Assembly: GCA_029851125.1 (NCBI GenBank)
Contig: CP100319.1
Coordinates: forward strand, 280,794 to 344,793
Direction of reading: 5' to 3'
DNA: 64,000 nucleotides
From: Candidatus Bostrichicola ureolyticus
Lineage (GTDB): Bacteria > Bacteroidota > Bacteroidia > Flavobacteriales > Blattabacteriaceae
The notes beneath the pieces were generated by a model. The model was given only the letters and a program-made list of their open reading frames with translations. It was not told the DNA's origin and made no database searches. The translations under genes were made by a program, and so were the position numbers. The stretch's first letter is position 1; the number at the start of each line of letters is the position of its first letter. Positions 38,265-47,561 of this stretch are shown piece by piece.

Positions 38265-39268
38265 ATGGATGACTTAAAAAAAATATTTAAAAGTTTAAAA
38301 AAAAAATTACATTATTATCACATAGAAATCCAGATGGTGATGCTATAGGTTCATCATTAGCAATGTTTTTATATTTAAAAAAACTTAACCATGATGTTTG
38401 TATGATTCTTCCTACAAATTATCCTAATTTTTTAAAGTGGTTACCTAATAATGAAGATTTTATAATTTATTCAGAAAAAAACAAAATAGTCATAAAAGAA
38501 AAAATTATATATTCAGATATAATAATATTTATAGATTTTCATGATTTATATAGAATAAAACCAATTGATATTTTTTTACAAGAATCAAAAGCAATAAAAA
38601 TGTTAATTGATCATCATGATAATTTTAAAAATTATGATTTTTTTGATTTAAAATTTTATGATCCTACAGCCTCTTCTACAAGTATAATAATTTTTAGAAT
38701 TATAAACAGTATGGGTGATTTTAATCATGTTGACATACGTATAGCTACCTGCTTATATGTAAGTTTAGTAACAGATACTGGTTCTTTTCGTTTTTCGTAT
38801 ATTACTCCTGAAACACATTATATAGCTGCCAAATTATTAGAAACTGGTATAGATATATCTTATGTAAATAATAGAATATATAGCATATATACTAAATATC
38901 GTATGTTCCTATTAGGAAAAACTTTGCAAAACGTCAAAATTATATCTCTATATAGAACTGCTTATACCATAATTAATGCTTATGATTTAAAAAATAATGG
39001 AGATACTGAAGGTTTTGTTAATTATGGTTTAGATATAAAAAATATTGTATTTTCTTTGATATTTATTGAAAATCTTAAGTTTATTAAAATATCCTTTCGG
39101 TCTAAAGGAAATTTTGATGTTAATGCTTTTGCAAAAAAGCACTTTTCGGGAGGAGGACACAAAAATGCTGCAGGAGGCATCTATTATAAAAGTTTAAATG
39201 AAACTATTAAATATTTTCTTAGCATATTACCTATATATAAAAAAATTCTTCAAAGAATAAACTTATAA
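38265..39268 (+). pseudogene. nrnA: DHH-family nanoRNase/pAp phosphatase, frameshifted in an A10 run
   Basis: Family members degrade short RNAs and 3',5'-pAp. From ATG 38265 the frame reads MDDLKKIFKSLKKK, then meets stop TAG after the A10 run at 38297-38306. Adding one A restores KKITLLSHRNPDGDAIGSS, which is exactly the conserved first DHH motif, in frame with the rest up to 39268. Downstream parts are intact: IFIDFHD, IDHHDNF (the DHH motif), and a DHHA1 tail with FSGGGHKNAAGG. A single missing A with no other decay suggests either slippage rescue of mRNA, very recent inactivation, or a sequencing error. An initiation at ATG 38363 would omit catalytic Asp residues. Confidence 0.85.
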
Positions 39269-40123
39269 TTATTTTACATGTCTATCTGCATGATATGAAG
39301 AGCGAACTAAAGCTCCACTTTCTACATACAAAAAACCCATTTTTAATGCTATATTTTCATATTTTTTAAACTGTTCTGGTGAAATAAAAGTCCGTACAGC
39401 TATCTGTTGTTTTGATGGTTGTAAATATTGTCCTATTGTAATAATATCTACATTAGATTTTTTTATGTCTGCCATTGTTTCTAATATTTCTTCTTCAGTT
39501 TCTCCTAAACCTAACATTATGCCTGTTTTAGTACGACTTTGTCCGTTATATTTTAAATAACGTAAAAGTTCTAAACTACGATCATACTTAGCTTGAATAC
39601 GTATTTCTTTAGTTAATCTTCGAACAGTTTCTAAATTATGGGATATAACTTCAGGTTTTGTATTTATAATTTTATCTAAAAATTGGGTTTTTCCTTTAAA
39701 ATCAGGTATTAATGTTTCAATAGTGGTGAATGGATTAAAATATCGTATAGTTTTAATAGTTTTTATCCATAGTAATGATCCCATATCCTCTAAATCATCT
39801 CTATTTACAGAAGTAATTACAGCATGTTTTATATTCATTTTTTTTATAGAAAATGCTATTTTTTCAGGTTCATTCCAATCTATCATTTGGGGACGGCCAG
39901 TTTTTACACTACAAAATCTACATGAACGAGTACAAATATTTCCTAATATCATAAAAGTAGCTATGCCATTTCCCCAACATTCACCAATATTAGGGCAATT
40001 TCCACTTTGGCAAATAGTGTTTAATTTATACTTATCTACTAGATTTTGTAATCTATGATAATTTTTTCCTATTGGTAATTTTACTCTTATCCAATTAGGT
40101 TTTTTTTTATTATCTATTTTCAT
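39269..40123 (-). CDS. lipA: Lipoyl synthase
   Basis: Radical-SAM enzyme inserting two sulfurs into octanoyl groups, making the cofactor used by E2 (pdhC, 19084-20241). 284 residues. The auxiliary cluster motif appears as CQSGNCPNIGEC, and the radical-SAM motif as CTRSCRFC. The C-terminal RSSYHAD carries the conserved RSSYHA Ser ligand. Convergent with nrnA (abutting stops) and divergent from the Nif3-like gene across a perfect palindrome. Confidence 0.97.
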   Translation of the reverse strand: MKIDNKKKPNWIRVKLPIGKNYHRLQNLVDKYKLNTICQSGNCPNIGECWGNGIATFMILGNICTRSCRFCSVKTGRPQMIDWNEPEKIAFSIKKMNIKHAVITSVNRDDLEDMGSLLWIKTIKTIRYFNPFTTIETLIPDFKGKTQFLDKIINTKPEVISHNLETVRRLTKEIRIQAKYDRSLELLRYLKYNGQSRTKTGIMLGLGETEEEILETMADIKKSNVDIITIGQYLQPSKQQIAVRTFISPEQFKKYENIALKMGFLYVESGALVRSSYHADRHVK

Positions 40124-40145
40124 TATTTAATTTAGGGTTTTGAAA

Positions 40146-40175
40146 AAAATTACTTATTTTAAAATAAGTAATTTT
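40146..40175. promoter_or_regulatory. 30-bp perfect palindrome between divergent lipA and nif3-like genes
   Basis: Two 15-base arms (AAAATTACTTATTTT and its reverse complement) meet with no spacer in the 64-base gap between two divergent starts. It includes one C:G pair per arm, so it is not pure A/T repeat. Its place between divergent starts argues against a terminator and for an operator or cruciform, but no known regulator site is recognised. Confidence 0.45.
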
Positions 40176-40187
40176 ATTTATATAGAT

Positions 40188-41270
40188 ATGAAAGTAAAAG
40201 ATGTTACTTATGCACTTGATAAACTTGCTCCTACAGAATATGCTGAAAATTATGATAATGTAGGCCTTTTAATAGGAAATTATGATAATAAAATATCTAA
40301 AATATTAATAACTTTAGATATTACTGAAGCAGTATTAAAAGAAGCTATTGATAATGAATATAATCTTATTATTAGTTATCATCCACTTATTTTTAATGGA
40401 ATAAAAAAAATAATAGGATCTAATTATAGAGAACGAATAATAATATCTGCAATTAAACATGATATTTCTATATATGTAATTCACACTAATTTGGATTTTA
40501 TGCCGAATGGTACCAATTATTATATTGGTAAGCGTTTGGGTTTAATTAAACAACAAGTATTAGTTCCAAAATTAGGTTGTCTTAAAAAGTTAACAACTTA
40601 TGTACCTAAAAAATATGCCAATATTGTAAGAACATCTTTATTTAAAGTAGGAGCAGGAAATATAGGTAATTATGATTATTGTAGTTTCAATTGGGAAGGT
40701 ATAGGTAGTTTTAGGGGAAAAAAAGATTCAAATCCTTTTATTGGAAAAAAAGGAAAAATTAATTTTAAAGAAGAAACGTGTATTAACGTAATTTTTCCTA
40801 TACATAAAGAACGTTTAGTTATAGAATCTCTTATTAAAAATCATCCTTATGAAGATGTTGCTTATGAAATTATTGATATTAATAATCAATACCTAGGTTT
40901 AGGTACATTTGGACTTTTAAAAGAAAGTATGTCAGAAAAATCTTTTTTTTCTTTTTTAAAAGAAAAAATGTGTACGAATAACATTCGTCATTCTCCTTTT
41001 TTAGGTAAACCTATTGAAAAAGTAGCTTTAATAGGTGGGTCCGGTAGTTTTGGATTATTTCATGCTAAAGAAGTAAATGCAGATATTTTTATATCATCTG
41101 ATTTTAAATATCATCATTTTTTTGAAACAGATTTCTTAATTGCTGATATTGGACATTATGAATCTGAGCAATTTACAAAAAACTTAATAGAAACTTATTT
41201 AATAGATAAATTTCCTAATTTAGCTATTTTTAAATCAAAAATTAACACTAATCCAGTTAATTATTTTTAA
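40188..41270 (+). CDS. Nif3-like dinuclear metal centre protein
   Basis: 360 residues. Metal-binding His/Asp/Glu motifs of the NIF3/YbgI family: ISYHPLIFNG, IHTNLDF (His and Asp) and the C-terminal SDFKYHHFF with DIGHYESE. The middle insertion (residues about 130-230) is the PII-like domain found in Bacteroidota and Firmicutes members. The start is set at ATG 40188 (MKVKDVTYALDKLAP); upstream TTG 40140 would run through the palindrome. Function is unsettled in the literature. Next gene encodes the coiled-coil protein that commonly accompanies it. Confidence 0.88.
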   Translation: MKVKDVTYALDKLAPTEYAENYDNVGLLIGNYDNKISKILITLDITEAVLKEAIDNEYNLIISYHPLIFNGIKKIIGSNYRERIIISAIKHDISIYVIHTNLDFMPNGTNYYIGKRLGLIKQQVLVPKLGCLKKLTTYVPKKYANIVRTSLFKVGAGNIGNYDYCSFNWEGIGSFRGKKDSNPFIGKKGKINFKEETCINVIFPIHKERLVIESLIKNHPYEDVAYEIIDINNQYLGLGTFGLLKESMSEKSFFSFLKEKMCTNNIRHSPFLGKPIEKVALIGGSGSFGLFHAKEVNADIFISSDFKYHHFFETDFLIADIGHYESEQFTKNLIETYLIDKFPNLAIFKSKINTNPVNYF

Positions 41271-41273
41271 ATA

Positions 41274-42056
41274 ATGAAAAAACAAGAATTTACATTTGAA
41301 AAACAGTTAAGAGCATTATATAAATTACAATTAATAGATTCTCGTATTGATGAAATACGAGATTATCGAGTCAGTCTTCCTTTAGAGGTAAAAAAAATAG
41401 AAAATGAAATTAAAGTATTAATACAAAAAATAGAAAATATTAATAATGAAATTAATTTATTGTCTCAAAATATAAATAAAAAAAATAAAAATATTAAAGA
41501 AGCAGAAGACATTATTAAAAAATACAACGTACATAAAATAAATGTTAATAATCGTGAATATGAATTTCTTAATAAAGAAATTGAATATCAAGAATTAGTA
41601 ATAGAATTATCTTTAAAAGAAATTAAAGAATACAAATTAAAAATTAATAATAATAATATTTATATACAAGAGTTAGAAGTTATTATTAAAAATCATAATG
41701 ATAATCTTTTTAAAAAAAAAGAAATTTTAAATCAAATTTTTTTAGAAAGTAAAAAACAAGAAAAATTTCTTTTAGAAAAAAAAGAATTGTGTTCTCAACA
41801 AATTGAAGATAATTTATTACAAACTTATAAAAAAATACGCCATAATGTTGAAGATGGATTGGCTGTAGTACCAATAGAAAGAGGAGTTGCAGTAGGATCT
41901 TTTTTATTTATTCCACTTCAAACATATTCAGAACTTTTTCAAAGAAAAAAAATAATTATAGATGAACATAGTGGTAGAATACTCATAGATAATGAGTTAG
42001 CTGAAAAAGAAAGAAAAATAGTAGAAAATGAAATCTTTTCAAGATATAATTCCTGA
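41274..42056 (+). CDS. Coiled-coil protein with cysteine-less zinc-ribbon-like C-terminus
   Basis: 260 residues. Residues about 20-190 form a long antiparallel coiled coil rich in Lys, Glu, Ile and Asn. The C-terminal part (ERGVAVGSFLFIPLQ ... KIIIDEHSGRILID) aligns with the C4-type zinc-ribbon family that follows Nif3-like genes, but all four Cys positions hold other residues, so zinc binding by the ribbon is unlikely. Position 3 bases after the Nif3-like gene suggests a functional pair. Its end overlaps convergent mnmA by 18 bases. Role unknown. Confidence 0.8.
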   Translation: MKKQEFTFEKQLRALYKLQLIDSRIDEIRDYRVSLPLEVKKIENEIKVLIQKIENINNEINLLSQNINKKNKNIKEAEDIIKKYNVHKINVNNREYEFLNKEIEYQELVIELSLKEIKEYKLKINNNNIYIQELEVIIKNHNDNLFKKKEILNQIFLESKKQEKFLLEKKELCSQQIEDNLLQTYKKIRHNVEDGLAVVPIERGVAVGSFLFIPLQTYSELFQRKKIIIDEHSGRILIDNELAEKERKIVENEIFSRYNS

Positions 42057-43220
42057 TCCTATTACTTCTTCTCCAAGATACCAAACTGCAAATTGTCCTC
42101 TAGTTATAGCCCTTTGAGGATTTTTAAATTCTATATACATACCATTATATACTTTATATAAAATAGCTTCTTGTAATGATTGTCTATAACGAATTCTACA
42201 ACTTACTTCTAATTTTTCTCCATTCTTTAGAGAAAAGTCATTACGTATCCAATGTAATTCTTTATTATTTATGAATAATACTTTTTGGTATAAACCTGGA
42301 TGCATATTACTCATACCAACATATACTATATTTTTATTAATATCAGTATCAATAACAAAAAGTGCTTCTTTATATCCTCCAACTCCTAACCATTTACGTT
42401 GACCTATAGTATATACACATGCTCCTATATGTTGTCCAATAATTTTTCCATCATTTTTTTTATATATTTTTCTTTTAGAAAGAAAATTTAAATAATCATA
42501 TTTTGATAAAAAATTATATTGTTGTTTTTTATATATAGGAGCAGATGAAGGTATCTCGACAATATCTCCTTTTTTTAATTTTAGTTTTGATTTCAAAAAA
42601 TCAGGTAATCGTATTTTTCCTACAAAACAAAGTCCTTGAGAATCTTTTTTTTTTGCTGTAATTAATCCAGCTTTAGTGGCTATTCTTCTAACTTCTTTTT
42701 TTGTAAAATCTCCTATAGGAAAAATAATTTTATCTAATTGATATTGGTTAAGTTGACAAAGAAAATATGATTGATCTTTATTATTATCTTTTCCTGATAA
42801 TAACCTATATTTTTCAAAACAAATTTTTATTTTTGCATAATGACCAGTAGCAATAAAATTGGCACCTAACAAATGAGCTTTTTTCAAAAAAATATCGAAT
42901 TTAATTGTGCGATTGCAAAGTATATCAGGATTAGGAGTCCTACCAATTGAATATTCATTCAACATATAGTCTATAACATTATTTTTATATTCTTTGCTAA
43001 TATCAATTATTTGAAAAGGAATACCTATTTTTTTTGCTACTAACATAGCATCTATACTATCTTCTATCCAAGAACATGTTCGTAAATTTGTATCATACAA
43101 ATTACGTATGAAAATACCAATAACTTCATAACCTTTTAATTTTAATAATAAAGCAGCTACACTAGAATCAACCCCTCCAGAAAGTCCTACTACAACACGT
43201 TTTTTACTATTATTATTCAT
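42039..43220 (-). CDS. mnmA: tRNA-specific 2-thiouridylase MnmA
   Basis: Thiolates U34 of tRNA Lys, Glu and Gln. 393 residues. ATP pyrophosphatase P-loop GLSGGVDSSVAALLL, catalytic Cys in PDILCNRTIKFD and in SQGLCFVG, and the conserved DQSYFL. In a genome dominated by AAA, GAA and CAA codons this modification is likely important. Confidence 0.96.
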   Translation of the reverse strand: MNNNSKKRVVVGLSGGVDSSVAALLLKLKGYEVIGIFIRNLYDTNLRTCSWIEDSIDAMLVAKKIGIPFQIIDISKEYKNNVIDYMLNEYSIGRTPNPDILCNRTIKFDIFLKKAHLLGANFIATGHYAKIKICFEKYRLLSGKDNNKDQSYFLCQLNQYQLDKIIFPIGDFTKKEVRRIATKAGLITAKKKDSQGLCFVGKIRLPDFLKSKLKLKKGDIVEIPSSAPIYKKQQYNFLSKYDYLNFLSKRKIYKKNDGKIIGQHIGACVYTIGQRKWLGVGGYKEALFVIDTDINKNIVYVGMSNMHPGLYQKVLFINNKELHWIRNDFSLKNGEKLEVSCRIRYRQSLQEAILYKVYNGMYIEFKNPQRAITRGQFAVWYLGEEVIGSGIIS

Positions 43221-43242
43221 TATCTATAAAATATCTTAATAT

Positions 43243-44337
43243 TCAAGAAAACATTTCTCTGACTCTATCAAAAAATGATTTTTCATTAGGTTTAGGTATA
43301 AAATTATCATTTTCCCTCATTTTTTCAAAAAAATCCTTTTGTTCTTTAGTTAATTTTTTAGGTGTCCAAACATTAACATGAATTAAAATATCTCCTTTTT
43401 CATAACTTCTTTCAATGTTAGGTAATCCTTTTCCTTTCAATCTAAGAGTTTTACCAGATTGAGTTCCTTTGTCTATTTTTATAAGGACTTTTCCACCAAT
43501 AATTGGTATTTCTTTAGAAGCACCTAATACAGCATCTGGTATAGATATATATAAATCATAATGCAAATTATTACCTTCACGTTTTAACAAATTATGATGA
43601 ATTTCTTCAATCATAACTATAAGATCTCCAGATTCACCACCAAATGGTGCTTGATTTCCTTTTCCAGGAACTTTTAGTTGTATTCCATCAGTTAAACCTG
43701 CTGGTATTTTAATATTTACCAATTCTTCTTCTTTAATTAATCCTTGATTATTTGCACCATTTGGTAGAATATCTATTATCTCACCAATACCTTGACATAT
43801 ATTACACGTAGTAGTAGTTTGCATTCTTCCTAATATAGTATTAGTAACATGTGAAATATGTCCAATTCCTTGACACCTATTACAAATTTTGTATTTTGTA
43901 CCATGTGCTATTTTCATACGTTTTACTTTAACTGTTTTTTCAACACCTTTAGCTATTTCTTCTAAATTAAGTTTAACTCTTATACGAAGGTCACTTCCTT
44001 TAATACGTCCACGTCTTGAACTTCTACCAAAACCAAATGCTGAACCAAAAGCATCTCCAAAGATATCACCAAAATTAGAAAAAATATCTTCCATATTCAT
44101 GGAAGAACTTTGACTATGTACCCCAGTATGACCAAATTGATCATATCGTTGTCTTTTTTCTGGATTACTTAAAACATCATAAGCTTCAGCTGCTTCTTTA
44201 AATTTTTCCTCAGCTTCTTTTTTATTATTAGGATTTTTATCTGGATGATATTTAATAGCTAATTTGCGATAAGCCTTTTTAATTTCTTCTGATGAAGCAT
44301 TTTTAGAGACACCCAATATATCGTAATAATCTTTCAT
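43243..44337 (-). CDS. dnaJ: Chaperone DnaJ with reduced zinc-finger domain
   Basis: Co-chaperone of DnaK (not in window). 364 residues: J domain with HPD in KYHPDKNP, Gly/Phe-rich region, substrate domain and C-terminus. The Cys-rich region shows only two CXXCXGXG repeats ([16 protein letters not shown]) instead of four, enough for one zinc site. Similar shortening is, to my recollection, present in flavobacterial DnaJ, so this may be inherited. Lies 7 bases downstream of grpE. Confidence 0.94.
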   Translation of the reverse strand: MKDYYDILGVSKNASSEEIKKAYRKLAIKYHPDKNPNNKKEAEEKFKEAAEAYDVLSNPEKRQRYDQFGHTGVHSQSSSMNMEDIFSNFGDIFGDAFGSAFGFGRSSRRGRIKGSDLRIRVKLNLEEIAKGVEKTVKVKRMKIAHGTKYKICNRCQGIGHISHVTNTILGRMQTTTTCNICQGIGEIIDILPNGANNQGLIKEEELVNIKIPAGLTDGIQLKVPGKGNQAPFGGESGDLIVMIEEIHHNLLKREGNNLHYDLYISIPDAVLGASKEIPIIGGKVLIKIDKGTQSGKTLRLKGKGLPNIERSYEKGDILIHVNVWTPKKLTKEQKDFFEKMRENDNFIPKPNEKSFFDRVREMFS

Positions 44338-44344
44338 ATTAATA

Positions 44345-44914
44345 TTATTTTGCTACAATTACTTTAGCATGTCTAATAACTTTTTCTTGTAATAAATATC
44401 CAGATTCAACAACATCCATAATTTTATTTTTTAGATTATCTTCATGTGCTGGTACTTGCGTAATAGCTTCATGAAAATCTGTATTAAAATCAGATCCTTT
44501 TTCAACTTTTATTTTTTTTAAACCCTCATATTCTAATAATTTCATTAATTTATCTTGGATAAGTATCATACCTTTATATTTTTTAATTTCTTCAATTCCT
44601 CGTTCAAAATCATCTAAAATAGGTAATAACCCCATAATAAGAGCTTTATTTGCTGTTTTGAATAGTTCAAACCGCTCTTTTTGAGTACGTTTTTTATAAT
44701 TTTCAAATTCTGCATAAAGTCGCAAAAATCTATCTTTTTCTTCTGCTATTTTTTTTATTAAAAAATCTTTTTCATCTTTTTCAGATTTTAAATCTTTTTC
44801 ATCTTTTTCAGATTTTAAATCTTTTTCATCTTTTTCAGATTTTAAATCTTTTTCATCTTTTTCAGATTTAGTCAAATTTGAATTTGATAAGTCTTCGGAT
44901 AATTTATCTACCAT
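44345..44914 (-). CDS. grpE: Nucleotide exchange factor GrpE
   Basis: Releases ADP from DnaK. 189 residues from ATG 44914 (MVDKLSED); an upstream ATG at 44968 adds a hydrophobic stretch with no family match. Residues 16-51 are four copies of a nine-residue acidic/basic repeat (KSEKDEKDL), then the coiled coil ([18 protein letters not shown]) and the beta-wing domain ([19 protein letters not shown]). Operon with dnaJ. Confidence 0.95.
   Translation of the reverse strand: MVDKLSEDLSNSNLTKSEKDEKDLKSEKDEKDLKSEKDEKDLKSEKDEKDFLIKKIAEEKDRFLRLYAEFENYKKRTQKERFELFKTANKALIMGLLPILDDFERGIEEIKKYKGMILIQDKLMKLLEYEGLKKIKVEKGSDFNTDFHEAITQVPAHEDNLKNKIMDVVESGYLLQEKVIRHAKVIVAK
44763..44870 (-). repeat. 27-bp tandem repeat, four copies, inside grpE
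   Basis: Copies at 44763-44789, 44790-44816, 44817-44843 and 44844-44870. The first three are identical, and the fourth differs only at its last base. Each encodes [10 protein letters not shown]. Near-perfect identity in a drifting genome means a recent expansion of a disordered N-terminal arm. Confidence 0.96.
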
Positions 44915-44971
44915 AAGTAATTTTATGTTTTTGAGTTTATAACAAATAAATAAGCAAAATTTATGCAAATT

Positions 44972-45814
44972 TTATGTATTGTCATTTTGACAGGCATATT
45001 TATTATTTAATATTAAAATAATACCTACTATTATAAATGGTATACTTAATATTTGTCCCATATTTAGTGGCATTTTTGATTCAAAATAAGTTTGATTTAC
45101 TTTGAAAAATTCAATAATAAATCTTATTGAGAATAATAATATTAATAATATTCCACAAATAACACCGTTGTTTTTTGTTATATTTATTTTATATATATAA
45201 TATATAATAATAAATATTATTAAATAAGCAATAGCTTCATATATTTGTGTAGGATGTCTGGGTATTAAATCAATTCTTTTAAATATAATTCCATAATTAC
45301 TATTTGTAGGTTTTCCAATAATTTCTGAATTAGCAAAATTTCCTAATCTAATAAAAAAAGCTGTTAATGGAGTCACAATAGATATCCTATCTAAAATAGA
45401 TAATATATTTATTCTATTTTTTATGTTATAAATAAATATTGATAATAAAATACCTAATGCACCACCGTGACTTGCTAATCCTTGAAATCCTATAAATTTA
45501 ATTTCTCCTTGTTTGAATTGTAATGGTAAAAGAATTTCTATAGGATTTTTGAAATAGTATTTAAAATTATAAAATAAACAATGACCTATTCTAGCACCTA
45601 GAATAATACCAATTAAAATATAACTTACCAAAGTTTCAAATCTCTGAATAGTTATTATACTACTATTACTATTAACACAAATATATTTTAATAGATTATA
45701 TCCTAATAATAAACCAATAACAAATAAAACACTATAGTATCTTATTGAGAAGAAATTGAAAATTTTAATAATTTCAGGATTAAGATCCCATATTATTGAT
45801 ATAATCATAAACAA
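44972..45814 (-). CDS. lgt: Prolipoprotein diacylglyceryl transferase
   Basis: Inner-membrane enzyme that lipidates the Cys of prolipoproteins. 280 residues with about seven hydrophobic helices. Lgt signature near IRLGNFANSEIIGKP, catalytic region LASHGGALGI, and ARIGHCLFYN. Implies the symbiont still makes lipoproteins. The start may be ATG 45814 or the next ATG two codons later. Confidence 0.95.
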   Translation of the reverse strand: MFMIISIIWDLNPEIIKIFNFFSIRYYSVLFVIGLLLGYNLLKYICVNSNSSIITIQRFETLVSYILIGIILGARIGHCLFYNFKYYFKNPIEILLPLQFKQGEIKFIGFQGLASHGGALGILLSIFIYNIKNRINILSILDRISIVTPLTAFFIRLGNFANSEIIGKPTNSNYGIIFKRIDLIPRHPTQIYEAIAYLIIFIIIYYIYKINITKNNGVICGILLILLFSIRFIIEFFKVNQTYFESKMPLNMGQILSIPFIIVGIILILNNKYACQNDNT

Positions 45815-45861
45815 AAAAATTAATAAAAATTAGATATTATTATTAAATAATAAATAAAAAA

Positions 45862-46602
45862 TTGAGATATTTTATAGAAGTTTCTTATAATGGAAATAAT
45901 TATCATGGTTGGCAAATACAAAAAAATAATATTTCAATAGAAGAAGTTTTGGAATATTGTCTATCTAAATTATTAAAATGTTCTATAAATTTAATAGGAG
46001 CTGGACGGACAGATAGTGGTGTACATGCACTACAAATGTTTGCTCATTTTGATTTTGAAAAAAATATTGAAATATCTTTGGTAGATAAATTGAATCGTTT
46101 TTTACCTAAATCAATTAAAGTATTTCGTATTTTTCGTGTTAAAAATAATGCTCATGCTAGATTCGATGTTATTAGCCGTACTTATCAGTATCACATTTTA
46201 TTAGAAAAAGATCCTTTTTGTAATGATTTCACTTGGCAATTGTTATGTGGAAAATTGAATATTAAAAAAATGAACCAAGCATCTAAAATTTTAATTAAAA
46301 ATAGAGATTTTAGTATTTTTTGTAAAAAAAGTACTAAAAGTAGTTATTGCATACTTTATAAAGCGTATTGGGATGTTAATGGTAATAAAAAATTATGTTT
46401 TACTATTGAAGCTAACCGTTTTTTAAGAAATATGGTAAGATCTATAGTAGGTACTATTATAAAAATAGGAAAAGAACAACTTAGTATAGAAGATTTTATA
46501 AAAATTATTAAAAATAAAAATCGTAATTTATTAGGTAGTTCTGCACCACCATATGGTTTATTTTTAGTTAAAATAATTTATAATAATAAAATTTATGAAT
46601 GA
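45862..46602 (+). CDS. truA: tRNA pseudouridine synthase A
   Basis: Makes pseudouridine at 38-40 of tRNA anticodon stems. 246 residues. Catalytic Asp is in GAGRTDSGVHA; YNGNNYHGWQIQ and RFLRNMVRSIVGT are conserved. The likely start is TTG 45862, giving the family N-terminus RYFIEVSYNG; no in-frame ATG lies nearby. Ends with TGA, overlapping convergent trxB by 10 bases. Confidence 0.95.
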   Translation: MRYFIEVSYNGNNYHGWQIQKNNISIEEVLEYCLSKLLKCSINLIGAGRTDSGVHALQMFAHFDFEKNIEISLVDKLNRFLPKSIKVFRIFRVKNNAHARFDVISRTYQYHILLEKDPFCNDFTWQLLCGKLNIKKMNQASKILIKNRDFSIFCKKSTKSSYCILYKAYWDVNGNKKLCFTIEANRFLRNMVRSIVGTIIKIGKEQLSIEDFIKIIKNKNRNLLGSSAPPYGLFLVKIIYNNKIYE

Positions 46603-47525
46603 GAATTTAGATATTTTTCTAAATCCAATGCTGCCATACAGCCAGTTCCTGCTGATGTTATTGCTTGACGATACCGTGGATCTTGTACATCTCCAGCTGC
46701 AAATACTCCTGGTTTATTAGTTTGTGTTGTTCCTTTTTCAGTAATAATATAATTGTTTTCATCCATTTTAAGTTGTCCTTTAAATAATTGGGTATTAGGA
46801 CTATGACCTATCGCAATAAATATACCTTTTACATCAAATATTTTTTCCATTCCATTTTCTTTATTTATAACTTTTATTCCATTTACTTCTTTTTCTCCCA
46901 AAATATCTTTCAATTCATGGTTAAATAATATTGAAATATTCTTTATATAAGAAACATTATGTTGCATTACTTTAGAAGCTTTTAATATATTTTTTCTTAC
47001 AAATATATATATATGTTTACATATTTTGGATAAATAAATAGCTTCTTCAATGGCAGTATCTCCACCTCCAATTACTGCTACATACTTTTCTTTATAAAAA
47101 AAACCATCACATGTAGCACATGTAGACACACCATATCCAAGTAATCGTTTTTCATTTTTTAACCCTAAATACTTTGAATAAGCTCCAGTTGCAATAATTA
47201 AACCTTTACTTTGTAACGTTTTATCAGAAAATTGTATAGTATGAATACCTGATTTAGAAATAAAAACTTTAGAAATTTTATCATGTATTATAATAGTTCC
47301 GAAACGTTCGGCTTGTTTTTTAAAATTTTCCATTAGTTCAAATCCTGTAATTCCTGTAGGATATCCTGGATAATTATCGATAATTGTAGTTTTAGTCAAT
47401 TGACCTCCAGGTTCTAATCCAGTATATATAATAGGATTTAAATCAGCTCTTGCTGCATATATAGCGGCTGAATATCCAGCTGGACCAGATCCAATAATAA
47501 CGCATTTAGCTATTTTTGTTGACAT
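46593..47525 (-). CDS. trxB: Thioredoxin reductase
   Basis: NADPH/FAD enzyme that reduces thioredoxin (trxA at 53557-53874). 310 residues. FAD-binding GSGPAGYSAAIYAARA, redox CATC in STCATCDGFF, NADPH-binding GGGDTAIEEA and the C-terminal GVFAAGDVQDPRYRQA are all conserved. Its start codon lies inside a 26-bp tandem duplication that separates it from holA. Confidence 0.97.
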   Translation of the reverse strand: MSTKIAKCVIIGSGPAGYSAAIYAARADLNPIIYTGLEPGGQLTKTTIIDNYPGYPTGITGFELMENFKKQAERFGTIIIHDKISKVFISKSGIHTIQFSDKTLQSKGLIIATGAYSKYLGLKNEKRLLGYGVSTCATCDGFFYKEKYVAVIGGGDTAIEEAIYLSKICKHIYIFVRKNILKASKVMQHNVSYIKNISILFNHELKDILGEKEVNGIKVINKENGMEKIFDVKGIFIAIGHSPNTQLFKGQLKMDENNYIITEKGTTQTNKPGVFAAGDVQDPRYRQAITSAGTGCMAALDLEKYLNSHS

Positions 47526-47561
47526 ATATTGTATACTATTTTTGTTGACATATATTGTATA
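47510..47561. repeat. 26-bp perfect tandem duplication at the trxB/holA junction
   Basis: 47510-47535 and 47536-47561 are identical (unit begins CTATTTTTGTTGACATATAT). The copy at 47510 holds the trxB start codon, and the copy at 47536 holds the holA stop codon. With one copy only, holA would have overlapped trxB by 16 bases; the duplication leaves a 10-base gap. Confidence 0.95.
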
